Assembly: GCF_015351475.1 (NCBI RefSeq)
Contig: NZ_JADKPR010000020.1
Coordinates: 1-64,000, forward strand
Source: Flavobacterium sp. HJJ
GTDB lineage: Bacteria > Bacteroidota > Bacteroidia > Flavobacteriales > Flavobacteriaceae
DNA length: 64,000 nt
Direction: 5' to 3'
The first letter of the stretch is position 1. Every line of letters begins with the position of its first letter. The translations under genes were made by a program, and so were the position numbers. Below, in pieces: positions 51,000-58,766 of this stretch. The notes under the pieces were generated by a model. The model was not told the DNA's origin, ran no database searches, and saw only the letters and a list, made by a program, of their open reading frames with translations.

Positions 51000-52235
51000 A
51001 TGATACAGACTAAAAAACATATAGGAACTCTTTTTGCCCCATTGATGTTGATAATGTGTGCGGTTTTGTTTTCTTCTTACACGACAAAACCAAATCCGCC
51101 AGCGAGTGAACCTGTCAAATTAGGTTTCATTCCACTAACGGACTGTTCACCAATCGTAATGGCCAAAGAATTAGGATTGTTTAAAAAATACGGTGTTGAG
51201 GTTGTAGTAACCAAAGAAACATCCTGGGCCAATGTTCGTGACAAAATCTTAACAGGAGAATTGGACGGAGCTCACTGTCTATATACTATGCCATTTTCAG
51301 TGTACACAGGAGTAGGAGGAAAAGCCGGTTCAGAAATGAAAATCGCGATGATGCTCAGTGTAAATGGGCAAGCGATTACTTTGTCGAATGACTTTTGCGG
51401 AAAAGTAGGTTTCAAACAAATGAATAAGGTAACTCCTGTCGTGGCTGCTAAATTAAAAGCCGAAAAAGAAGTGACTTTTGCAATGACTTTCCCAGGAGGA
51501 ACTCACGATTTATGGTTAAGAAACTGGATGTCATTAGCAGGTTTAAACCAAAAAGCAGTAAAAATCATCACGATTCCGCCTCCGCAAATGGTGGCGAATA
51601 TGAAAGTGGGCAACATGGACGGATACTGCGTAGGCGAACCTTGGGGAGGAGTTGCCGTAAAACAGGGAATTGGTTTTACCCAAATCGCTTCTCAGGATAT
51701 CTGGAAAGACCACCCGGAAAAAGCGCTGGTTGTAAACAAAGATTTTAGCACATCACGCCGTGAAGACCTGAAAAAAGTAATGAAAGCGATTATGGAAGCC
51801 TGTATCTGGCTTGATAATCCTGCAAACCGCAAGAAAGCTGCCGCCATCATCGGGAAAGCACCTTATGTAAACGCTCCAGCCGATGTTATTGAAGCACGAT
51901 TAATGGGAGATTATAACTTAGGCTGTAATCAGGGAACCGAAGTTTATGACAAAGACTATATGCTGTTTTACAAAGGAGGAACAGTAAATTATCCTCGTAA
52001 ATCCTATGGAATCTGGGCAATGGCACAATATGTACGATTTGGATATCTGAAAGAAGAACCTAATTATCAAGCAATCGCCGATAAATTAATTCTTCAGGAT
52101 TTATACGAAGAAGTAGCAAAGAGCATGAAAATTAAAATCCCTGCAGACGATATGAAACCGTTCTCACTAACGATGGACAAAACCGTTTTCAATCCAGCAA
52201 ATCCATCCGCTTATTTAAAAGTGGTGAAGCATTAG
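51000..52235 (+). CDS. nrtA: NrtA/CmpA-family ABC transporter substrate-binding protein
   Basis: The 411-residue protein has an N-terminal signal or anchor (about 10-30) and the NrtA/CmpA pattern: VKLGFIPLTDCSPIVMAKELGLFKKYGVEV, ETSWANVRDKILTGELDGAHCL, FPGGTHDLWLRNWMSLAG and MDGYCVGEPWGGVA. The family binds nitrate, nitrite or bicarbonate in the periplasm. The permease and ATPase genes follow in order, and an FNR-like gene precedes, so nitrate is the most likely ligand. Confidence 0.9.
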   Translation: MIQTKKHIGTLFAPLMLIMCAVLFSSYTTKPNPPASEPVKLGFIPLTDCSPIVMAKELGLFKKYGVEVVVTKETSWANVRDKILTGELDGAHCLYTMPFSVYTGVGGKAGSEMKIAMMLSVNGQAITLSNDFCGKVGFKQMNKVTPVVAAKLKAEKEVTFAMTFPGGTHDLWLRNWMSLAGLNQKAVKIITIPPPQMVANMKVGNMDGYCVGEPWGGVAVKQGIGFTQIASQDIWKDHPEKALVVNKDFSTSRREDLKKVMKAIMEACIWLDNPANRKKAAAIIGKAPYVNAPADVIEARLMGDYNLGCNQGTEVYDKDYMLFYKGGTVNYPRKSYGIWAMAQYVRFGYLKEEPNYQAIADKLILQDLYEEVAKSMKIKIPADDMKPFSLTMDKTVFNPANPSAYLKVVKH

Positions 52236-52245
52236 AATAAGATGC

Positions 52246-52315
52246 TAAGACTCTGAGTTGCTAAGATCCTAAGTTTTTAAAAAATCTCAGAAACTTAGAG
52301 ACTCAGAGTCTTAGA
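52246..52315. repeat. Intergenic hairpin with CTAAG repeats (nrtA-nrtB)
   Basis: Perfect 14-bp arms CTAAGACTCTGAGT and ACTCAGAGTCTTAG enclose a second CTAAGTTT/AAACTTAG stem. It may attenuate or stabilise the mRNA between the binding-protein and permease genes. Confidence 0.75.
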
Positions 52316-52345
52316 AACTAAAAAATAACATTAAAATTTAACATT

Positions 52346-53233
52346 ATGTCAAATTCAACTACAGCAGCAATAGAAACAGAAGCGATAGCAGGAAGCAATC
52401 CTCTTCTAAAAACTTTTGGTAAAGTAATTAAGAAAAAAAGCCTCAAAAAAGCCTCACGTTATATAATTGAAAAAGCAAAATCAATTGCATTTGCCTGTAT
52501 TGGACTGGCTGTTTTCTGTGGATTTTGGGCTGCACTAAGTATTTATACCAAAGAAGCTCTTCCAAGTCCTTTAGCAACATTAAAAGTATTGTACGAAATG
52601 CTGAGTGATCCGTTTTATGATTACGGTCCGAACGATAAAGGTATTGGACTGCAGCTGTTTGTTTCGATAAAAACCGTTTTGACGGGATTCTTATTAGGTT
52701 CGTTGTTTGCAATCCCATTTGGAATTCTGATTGGAGCCAGCTCGTTTTTCAAAAAAATATTTTATCCGATTGTTCAGTTCTTGAAACCGGTTTCGCCTTT
52801 GGCTTGGTTTCCAATAGGTTTGGTGGTTTTCAAGGACACTGGATTGGCAACTATATTCATCGTGTTTATCACTTCGCTGTGGTCTACGCTGATTAATACG
52901 GCTTTTGGAGTGGGAACGATTCCGCAGGATCATAAAAATGTTGCGAAAGCTTTTGGTTTCTCAAAATGGAGATACTTAACCAAAGTTGTTTTTCCATACA
53001 CACTGCCACACATCATCACAGGATTGCGATTGAGTATAAGTGTTGCGTGGCTGGTGATTGTTGCCGGCGAAATGCTTTCGGGCGGTGCAGGAATCGGATT
53101 TTTTGTGTGGGACAGCTGGAATGCATTGAGTTTGGAAAAAGTGATTTCGGCCATTATCATCATCGGATTTGTGGGAATTATTTTTGATGGATTTTTTACA
53201 ATGATTGAAAATAAGGTATCGTATAAAGCTTAA
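52346..53233 (+). CDS. nrtB: Nitrate-type ABC transporter permease
   Basis: The 295-residue inner-membrane protein has about six hydrophobic segments and the binding-protein-dependent permease motif with the EAA loop (about 195-220; NVAKAFGFSKWRYLTKVVFPYTLPHIITGL), followed by WLVIVAGEMLSGGAGIGFFVW. It matches NrtB/SsuC-type permeases. It is preceded and followed by CTAAG-type repeats rather than tight gene spacing, so the operon is spaced by structured RNA. Confidence 0.93.
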   Translation: MSNSTTAAIETEAIAGSNPLLKTFGKVIKKKSLKKASRYIIEKAKSIAFACIGLAVFCGFWAALSIYTKEALPSPLATLKVLYEMLSDPFYDYGPNDKGIGLQLFVSIKTVLTGFLLGSLFAIPFGILIGASSFFKKIFYPIVQFLKPVSPLAWFPIGLVVFKDTGLATIFIVFITSLWSTLINTAFGVGTIPQDHKNVAKAFGFSKWRYLTKVVFPYTLPHIITGLRLSISVAWLVIVAGEMLSGGAGIGFFVWDSWNALSLEKVISAIIIIGFVGIIFDGFFTMIENKVSYKA

Positions 53234-53370
53234 GAAGTTGCTAAGATACTGAGTTTCTAAGTTTTTTTAGAAGTCTTAGAATAGCAGCAACTAAAAATTA
53301 ACTAGAAACAAACAAAAAACGGAGTTCCTAAGTCTTAGAAACTTAGAATCTCAGAAACTTACAAACTTAA
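53233..53370. repeat. CTAAG/CTTAG repeat block (nrtB-nrtC)
   Basis: Several CTAAG, TTCTAAG and CTTAGAAACTTAG words in both orientations, with AGTTGCT/AGCAACT arms near the start. It belongs to the same family as the blocks at 52246-52315 and 34573-34640. Confidence 0.6.
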
Positions 53371-53374
53371 AGAT

Positions 53375-54181
53375 ATGAGCTATTTAGAAATAAAAGATTT
53401 GGAAATTTCTTTTCCAACTCCAAAAGGAAAATATATTGCAGTAAAAGATATCAATCTTTCAATCAAAAAAGGTGAAATCATATCGATTATCGGGCATTCG
53501 GGCTGCGGAAAATCGACCATTATGAATGCAATAGGAGGGATGCTGACCCCAACAGGAGGTTCGGTTGTACTGGATGACAAAAACGTAAAAGGACCTGGTC
53601 CGGACCGCGGAATTGTTTTTCAGAACTATTCACTATTGCCTTGGCTGACTGTGGAAAACAATATTTTTCAGGCGGTGGATTCGGTTATGAACTGTTCTCT
53701 CGAAGAAAAGCATGAAATTGTGATCAAGAATCTGAAAATGGTGAATTTATACCAGCACAAAGACAAACTGCCTGGACAGCTTTCGGGCGGGATGAAACAA
53801 AGGGTAGCGATTGCAAGAGCATTTGCAATCAATCCGGGAGTATTATTGATGGATGAACCTTTTGGTGCATTGGATGCTTTGACTAAAGGCGCAATGCAGC
53901 TGGAAGTTTTAAAATTATGGAACCTGAACAACAGAGAAAAAACAATCGTCATGATTACGCATGATATTGAGGAAGCGTTATTTTTATCTGATAGAATTGT
54001 GGTTTTGCATAATGGTCCGGCTTCTACCATTCGTGAGATTGTACATGTAAATCTGCCAAGACCAAGAAACAAAATCGAAATCGTAAAAACTCCAGAATAC
54101 ATTGAGCTGAGAGATCATTTATTACATCTCTTGACCGATCACTTTTCTATTGAAGATATGGGGGTTACCTACAAAAGTTAG
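53375..54181 (+). CDS. nrtC: Nitrate-type ABC transporter ATP-binding protein
   Basis: The 268-residue protein has Walker A GHSGCGKST (about 40-48), Q-loop FQNYSLLPWLTV, signature LSGGMKQRVAIARA (about 137-150), Walker B VLLMDEPFGALDALTK and the H-loop ITHDIEEALF. It resembles the NrtC N-terminal or NrtD/SsuB ATPases and lacks the fused substrate-binding domain of cyanobacterial NrtC. It energises import with nrtB. It ends at a convergent terminator shared with tatA. Confidence 0.93.
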   Translation: MSYLEIKDLEISFPTPKGKYIAVKDINLSIKKGEIISIIGHSGCGKSTIMNAIGGMLTPTGGSVVLDDKNVKGPGPDRGIVFQNYSLLPWLTVENNIFQAVDSVMNCSLEEKHEIVIKNLKMVNLYQHKDKLPGQLSGGMKQRVAIARAFAINPGVLLMDEPFGALDALTKGAMQLEVLKLWNLNNREKTIVMITHDIEEALFLSDRIVVLHNGPASTIREIVHVNLPRPRNKIEIVKTPEYIELRDHLLHLLTDHFSIEDMGVTYKS

Positions 54182-54241
54182 TTAATTTTGTTTGCCCAAA
54201 AAATGGTCTTTTTAGTACTTGAAAAGGCCTTTTTTAAAATA

Positions 54242-54288
54242 AAAAATTCCAAACTCCATTATAAAATATTGGAATTTGGAATTTTTAT
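54242..54288. terminator. Bidirectional terminator between nrtC and tatA
   Basis: AAAAATTCCAAA and TTTGGAATTTTT arms with an inner CCA/TGG pairing separate the convergent genes. Confidence 0.8.
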
Positions 54289-54313
54289 ATTTGAAAGAAT
54301 TTCTATGAAAAAT

Positions 54314-54487
54314 TTATTCTTTAGTTTCTTCTTTTTTATCAGCTGGCTGATCTTCTTTGGCTGCGTTTTTAAATTCTTTAATTCCGCTTCCTAAACCTTT
54401 CATTAATTCTGGAATTTTTTTACCTCCAAAAAGTAATAAAAGAACTCCGATAATCAAAAGTATTTCTGTAACTCCTAATCTTCCCAT
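54314..54487 (-). CDS. tatA: Twin-arginine translocase subunit TatA
   Basis: The minus strand encodes a 57-residue protein starting [20 protein letters not shown] (membrane helix about 7-20) with the TatA/E hinge [20 protein letters not shown] and an acidic/basic Lys- and Glu-rich tail. TatA forms the pore of the twin-arginine pathway that exports folded proteins, such as the Tat-exported deacetylase in this window. The length is close to that of other Bacteroidota TatA proteins. A TACCTTTG -7 element lies upstream at about 54534-54541 on the minus strand. It is an isolated gene; tatC is not in the window. Confidence 0.93.
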   Translation of the reverse strand: MGRLGVTEILLIIGVLLLLFGGKKIPELMKGLGSGIKEFKNAAKEDQPADKKEETKE

Positions 54488-54650
54488 GATTGAATAATTT
54501 ATGCCGTAGCAATTTGTAATTATATAATGGACAAAGGTATATAGAATAAATTTATGAGCATTGATTTTAGACTTTTTTTTGTTTGAGATAGCGTTAAATA
54601 TTTTATAAAATTGTATAGTTTGTAATATAAGTACCTATAATAGGCTAGTG

Positions 54651-54678
54651 TTGGCAACACTTTAAATTATTATATTTG
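54651..54678 (+). promoter_or_regulatory. Promoter of the 54696 gene
   Basis: TTG (54651-54653) and TATATTTG (54671-54678) are 17 bp apart, and the ATG follows 17 nt later. Confidence 0.65.
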
Positions 54679-54695
54679 TGACTTAAACACATGTC

Positions 54696-55208
54696 ATGCC
54701 TAAAAATCGGTTAAAAAGAAAAAAGTTTTGGGACAGATTATTAATCAAAAATCGATTAATAATTTTGAACGAAGATACTTTTGAAGAAATTTTTTCTTTT
54801 AAACTGAACATAATGAGTGTTTTCGTTACACTTACATTAGGTGCCATCTTTCTGATTTCGGCTACAACAATTTTGATTGCTTTTACTCCATTGCGGGAAC
54901 TTATCCCAGGCTATTCTTCTTCGGAACTGAAAAAAAATGCTACAGTTTTAGCGTTAAAATCGGATTCTCTTTCGAAGGCTTTAAAGAAAAACGAAATCTA
55001 TATCAAATCAATTCAAAAAGTACTCAATGGTGAATTAGAATATGCCAAATTCAGCAAAGATTCGATACTTTCAGCTGCTGATGAAGTAAAGGAACCAGTA
55101 GATTTGTCTCCTTCTGAAAATGAAATTGAATTGAGAAAAAGAGTGAAGGAAGAGGAGAATATCTCTACAGCGGTACCAAACGGAAAGAGCCAAAAGACTA
55201 AAAAATAA
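54696..55208 (+). CDS. Membrane protein resembling the N-terminus of M23 peptidases
   Basis: The 170-residue protein has a basic N-terminus (LKRKKFWDRLLIKNRLIILNEDTFEEIFSFKL), a membrane helix at about 38-62 and a short helical periplasmic part. This N-terminal pattern is like that of flavobacterial M23-type LytM peptidases, but no peptidase domain (no HxH or GNxxxHYG motif) is present. It may be a truncated or regulatory relative. It precedes the GH3-like gene by 53 bp. Confidence 0.6.
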   Translation: MPKNRLKRKKFWDRLLIKNRLIILNEDTFEEIFSFKLNIMSVFVTLTLGAIFLISATTILIAFTPLRELIPGYSSSELKKNATVLALKSDSLSKALKKNEIYIKSIQKVLNGELEYAKFSKDSILSAADEVKEPVDLSPSENEIELRKRVKEEENISTAVPNGKSQKTKK

Positions 55209-55261
55209 TCTGGATATTCCGATTATAAAGTACAGTACAATTTTAAAACAAATCCAACAGA

Positions 55262-56752
55262 ATGTCACTAAAATCACTTGCGGCAAAAATATTTGCCCAA
55301 AGAATATATAAAAAAACACAAATCTGGGCCAGTTCACCTGTTGAAACTCAGAAAGCAGTTTTTTTAAATTTAATAAAGGAAGCCAGGCAGACTGAATTTG
55401 GTAAAGACCATTCTTTTGCCCAAATAAAGACATTTGAAGATTTTGCCAATCAAGTTCCTATTCGGGATTATGAAGCCTTGAAACCGTATGTTGATAGAGT
55501 TGTTAAGGGAGAAGAAAATATTCTTTGGAAAGGAAAACCATTGTATTTTGCCAAGACTTCGGGGACAACTTCGGGAGCCAAATACATTCCGCTGACCAAA
55601 GAATCAATGCCATATCATATCGAAGCGGCGCGAAATGCGATTTTGCATTATATACATGAAACTGGAAATGCCAGTTTTGTAAACGGAAAAATGATTTTTC
55701 TGCAGGGAAGCCCCATTCTGGATGAAAAAAACGGAATAAAATTAGGAAGATTATCTGGAATTGTGGCGCATTTTGTTCCAAAATACCTGCAGAAAAACCG
55801 CCTGCCTTCGTGGGAAACCAACTGTATTGAAGATTGGGAAACCAAGGTAAATGCAATTGTAGGGGAAACGATGAACGAGGACATGACCGTGATTTCGGGA
55901 ATTCCGTCATGGGTGCAGATGTATTTTGAAAAACTGCAGCAAAGAGCAGGAATGCCTGTTGGGGATATTTTCAAAAATTTTAATCTGTTTATTTACGGTG
56001 GTGTTAACTACGAACCGTATAGAGCTAAATTTGAAAACCTTATAGGAAGAAAAGTAGACAGCATTGAGCTGTTTCCAGCTTCGGAAGGTTTCTTTGCTTA
56101 TCAGGATTCCCAAAAAGAAAAGGGAATGTTACTGTTGCTGCATTCGGGAATTTTTTATGAGTTTATAAAAGCGGATGAATTTTATTTGGAAAACCCAAAG
56201 AGATATACGATTGGCGAAGTGGAATTGGGAATAAACTACGTTCTGATTATTTCTACCAATGCTGGGCTTTGGGGATACAATATTGGGGATACCGTTCAGT
56301 TTACTTCATTGAAGCCTTATCGTGTTATTGTCTCGGGAAGAATTAAGCATTATATTTCTGCTTTTGGAGAACATGTTATCGGGAAAGAAGTGGAACACGC
56401 TTTGCAGGAAGCAATGGAAGGAACCAGCGTAAGAGTCAATGAATTTACCGTTGCACCACAAATTACGTCTTCTGAAGGATTACCTTATCATGAATGGTTT
56501 ATCGAGTTTGAGAACGAACCTGAGGATTTTAATTCTTTTGCGGAAGCGCTGGATAATGCGATGCGCAAACAGAATATTTATTATGATGATTTGATTGTAG
56601 GCCATGTTTTGAAAAAATTAGTCGTTACCAAAGTCGTTAAAAATGGTTTTCAGGAATACATGAAATCGATTGGAAAATTGGGCGGGCAGAATAAAATTCC
56701 GAGATTGAGCAATGATAGGAGTATTGTGGGTTTATTAAAAAAAAACTCTTAG
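55262..56752 (+). CDS. GH3-like acyl-adenylate-forming enzyme
   Basis: The 496-residue protein belongs to the GH3 (auxin-responsive promoter, JAR1-like) family, which adenylates carboxylic acids and joins them to amines. The ATP motif TSGTTSGAK is at about 99-107, followed by YIPLT. The middle motif FPASEGFFAYQ is at about 275, and GEVELGINYVLIISTNAGLWGYNIGDTV at about 322-349 carries the GD motif. Bacterial members are common in Bacteroidota but their substrates are unknown. It is plus-strand and may be co-transcribed with the preceding membrane-protein gene. Confidence 0.9.
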   Translation: MSLKSLAAKIFAQRIYKKTQIWASSPVETQKAVFLNLIKEARQTEFGKDHSFAQIKTFEDFANQVPIRDYEALKPYVDRVVKGEENILWKGKPLYFAKTSGTTSGAKYIPLTKESMPYHIEAARNAILHYIHETGNASFVNGKMIFLQGSPILDEKNGIKLGRLSGIVAHFVPKYLQKNRLPSWETNCIEDWETKVNAIVGETMNEDMTVISGIPSWVQMYFEKLQQRAGMPVGDIFKNFNLFIYGGVNYEPYRAKFENLIGRKVDSIELFPASEGFFAYQDSQKEKGMLLLLHSGIFYEFIKADEFYLENPKRYTIGEVELGINYVLIISTNAGLWGYNIGDTVQFTSLKPYRVIVSGRIKHYISAFGEHVIGKEVEHALQEAMEGTSVRVNEFTVAPQITSSEGLPYHEWFIEFENEPEDFNSFAEALDNAMRKQNIYYDDLIVGHVLKKLVVTKVVKNGFQEYMKSIGKLGGQNKIPRLSNDRSIVGLLKKNS

Positions 56753-56855
56753 GATAGCAAAGATTAATAGCATTTATTTGTAATTGAATGCTTTGGTATA
56801 AAATAATATTCTTCATTAAAATTTTTGAAGTATATTTAAACAAAAAGTTATAAAA

Positions 56856-58058
56856 ATGAAAATCGAGAAAATAAGAATAAAAAATTTCAAAGTGTACCAA
56901 GATACCGAAATTAGAGATTTACCAAATATGTGTGTCTTTCTCGGAGCAAATGGAGCAGGAAAATCTACACTTTTTGAAGTATTCGGTTTTTTGAGTGATG
57001 CACTTAAAAGTAACGTAAAAACAGCACTTAATAAAAGAGGCGGCTATAAAGAAGTTTATTCAAGAAATGGAGTTGGTGATATTGAAATTGAAATAAAGTT
57101 TAGAAATCCTGATATTGATGGAAAAAAGCAACCTCTAATTACGTATGAACTTTCTGTTTGTTTAGGAGAAACAAACATGCCAGTTGTGTCAAAAGAAGTA
57201 TTGAGTTATAGGAGAGGAAATAGAGGGAGACCATATAGGTTTTTAGAATTTACTTATGGTAAGGGAAATGCAATTGTAAATGAAAGTGAATTTGAAAGTG
57301 CTAAACAAGAATTTAAAGAACAAAGAGAAGAGCAAACTTTGGATAGTCCTGATATTTTAGCAATAAAAGGGTTAGGTCAATTTCAAAAATTTAATGCTAT
57401 TAGTTCATTTAGAAGATTACTAGAAAATTGGTATGTTTCTAATTTTCAAATCCAAGCGGCTCAAAATATTGAAGACACGGGCTTGAGTGAGCATTTATCA
57501 ACTTCGGGAGATAATTTAGCTCAGGTCACCAAATATATATATGAAAACTATCCGGATACTTTCCAAAAGATTTTAGATAAAATGAAAGAAAGAGTCCCAG
57601 GTATAGATAAAGTTGAAGCTACAGAAACCATAGATGGACGAATTGTTTTGCAATTTAGCGATGGCAGTTTTAAAGACCCCTTTATTTCTCGATTTGTGTC
57701 CGATGGAACTATTAAAATGTTTGCGTATTTGGTTTTACTCAACGATCCAAAACCGCACCCATTGTTATGTATAGAAGAACCAGAAAATTATTTACATCCT
57801 GAACTTTTGATTGAATTAGCGGAGGAATTTCGGGATTATGCTAATAGAGGCGGGCAAGTGTTTATCTCATCACATTCACCAGATTTTGTAAATGCTTTAG
57901 AATTAGATGAACTTTTTTGGTTGAATAAAGACAAAGGCTTTACAAGTATAAAAAGAGCATTAGATGATAATGCAATATCCAATTTATTTAATGATGGTGA
58001 TAAACTTGGTTATTTATGGAAACAGGGATATTTTATTGGTAGTGGACCTAAAAATTAA
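56856..58058 (+). CDS. AAA ATPase of the OLD/RecF type (pairs with DUF4276)
   Basis: The 400-residue protein has an N-terminal Walker A GANGAGKST (about 30-38), a long middle region and a C-terminal Walker B LLCIEEPENYLHPELL (about 303-318) with the switch SSHSPDFVNAL. This ABC-like layout resembles the ATPase half of OLD nucleases and similar defence ATPases. The next gene, 3 bp away, encodes a DUF4276 protein with TOPRIM-like residues, so the pair may be a split OLD-type system. The genes are AT-rich, consistent with acquisition. Confidence 0.82.
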   Translation: MKIEKIRIKNFKVYQDTEIRDLPNMCVFLGANGAGKSTLFEVFGFLSDALKSNVKTALNKRGGYKEVYSRNGVGDIEIEIKFRNPDIDGKKQPLITYELSVCLGETNMPVVSKEVLSYRRGNRGRPYRFLEFTYGKGNAIVNESEFESAKQEFKEQREEQTLDSPDILAIKGLGQFQKFNAISSFRRLLENWYVSNFQIQAAQNIEDTGLSEHLSTSGDNLAQVTKYIYENYPDTFQKILDKMKERVPGIDKVEATETIDGRIVLQFSDGSFKDPFISRFVSDGTIKMFAYLVLLNDPKPHPLLCIEEPENYLHPELLIELAEEFRDYANRGGQVFISSHSPDFVNALELDELFWLNKDKGFTSIKRALDDNAISNLFNDGDKLGYLWKQGYFIGSGPKN

Positions 58059-58061
58059 TTT

Positions 58062-58643
58062 ATGGCGAGAATAGAGATATTAGTCGAAGAACCATCAATG
58101 AAAGAATTTTTAACCATTTTATTGCCAAATGTTCTTGATAATCAATGGAATTTAAATGAGAATTATTTTATTAGAAGTTTCGAAGGGAAAAATGATTTAC
58201 AGAAAAACATACCATCAAAAGTAAAATTTTTAAGTAATTGGAATCATGAACCAGTTGGTGTTGTTATTATGCAAGATCAAGACAGTTCAGATTGCAAAAT
58301 ACTTAAGAAGAAACTATTAGATAGTTGTAGTCAAAATGGAGATTGTCCTAAATTAGTAAGAATAATATGTAGAGAGCTTGAGTCTTGGTATCTTGGTGAT
58401 TTTGTAGCTGTAAATAGAGCTTATCCAAGCTTTAAGTATCAAAATTATATAAATAAATCAAAATTTAGGATACCAGATAACTGTAATGCTTTTGATGAGA
58501 TAAAAAAAATAGTGCCAGATTTTCAGAAAGTAGGAGGGGCAAAAAAAATAGCGCCATTTATAAATGTTGAAACTAATAAATCTGAAAGTTTTCAACAAAC
58601 AATAAGTGGTTTAATACGTTTTTTTGAGACAGTAAAAGATTAG
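58062..58643 (+). CDS. DUF4276 (TOPRIM-like) protein
   Basis: The 193-residue protein begins MARIEILVEEPSMKEFLTIL, where Glu9/Glu10 in a strand-loop-helix match the TOPRIM catalytic glutamate, and continues to GVVIMQDQDSSDC (about 66-78), a D-x-D pattern with Asp72 and Asp74. DUF4276 proteins are known as TOPRIM-fold partners of ATPases. With the upstream gene it forms a two-gene unit (3 bp apart). I infer nuclease activity controlled by the ATPase; experiment is lacking. Confidence 0.8.
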   Translation: MARIEILVEEPSMKEFLTILLPNVLDNQWNLNENYFIRSFEGKNDLQKNIPSKVKFLSNWNHEPVGVVIMQDQDSSDCKILKKKLLDSCSQNGDCPKLVRIICRELESWYLGDFVAVNRAYPSFKYQNYINKSKFRIPDNCNAFDEIKKIVPDFQKVGGAKKIAPFINVETNKSESFQQTISGLIRFFETVKD

Positions 58644-58737
58644 TTATAAAATTTAAAAAGGTTTGATTTATCATTTGATCCTAATTGAAAGAAGGTTTTT
58701 TAGAAAGAATGCAGAAAATATAAAAGTATAAAATCCT

Positions 58738-58745
58738 TACATTTG
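58738..58745 (+). promoter_or_regulatory. -7 element of the DUF6909 gene
   Basis: TACATTTG lies 21 nt before the ATG. Confidence 0.5.
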
Positions 58746-58766
58746 AAAGTATTAAAATAAAACAGC

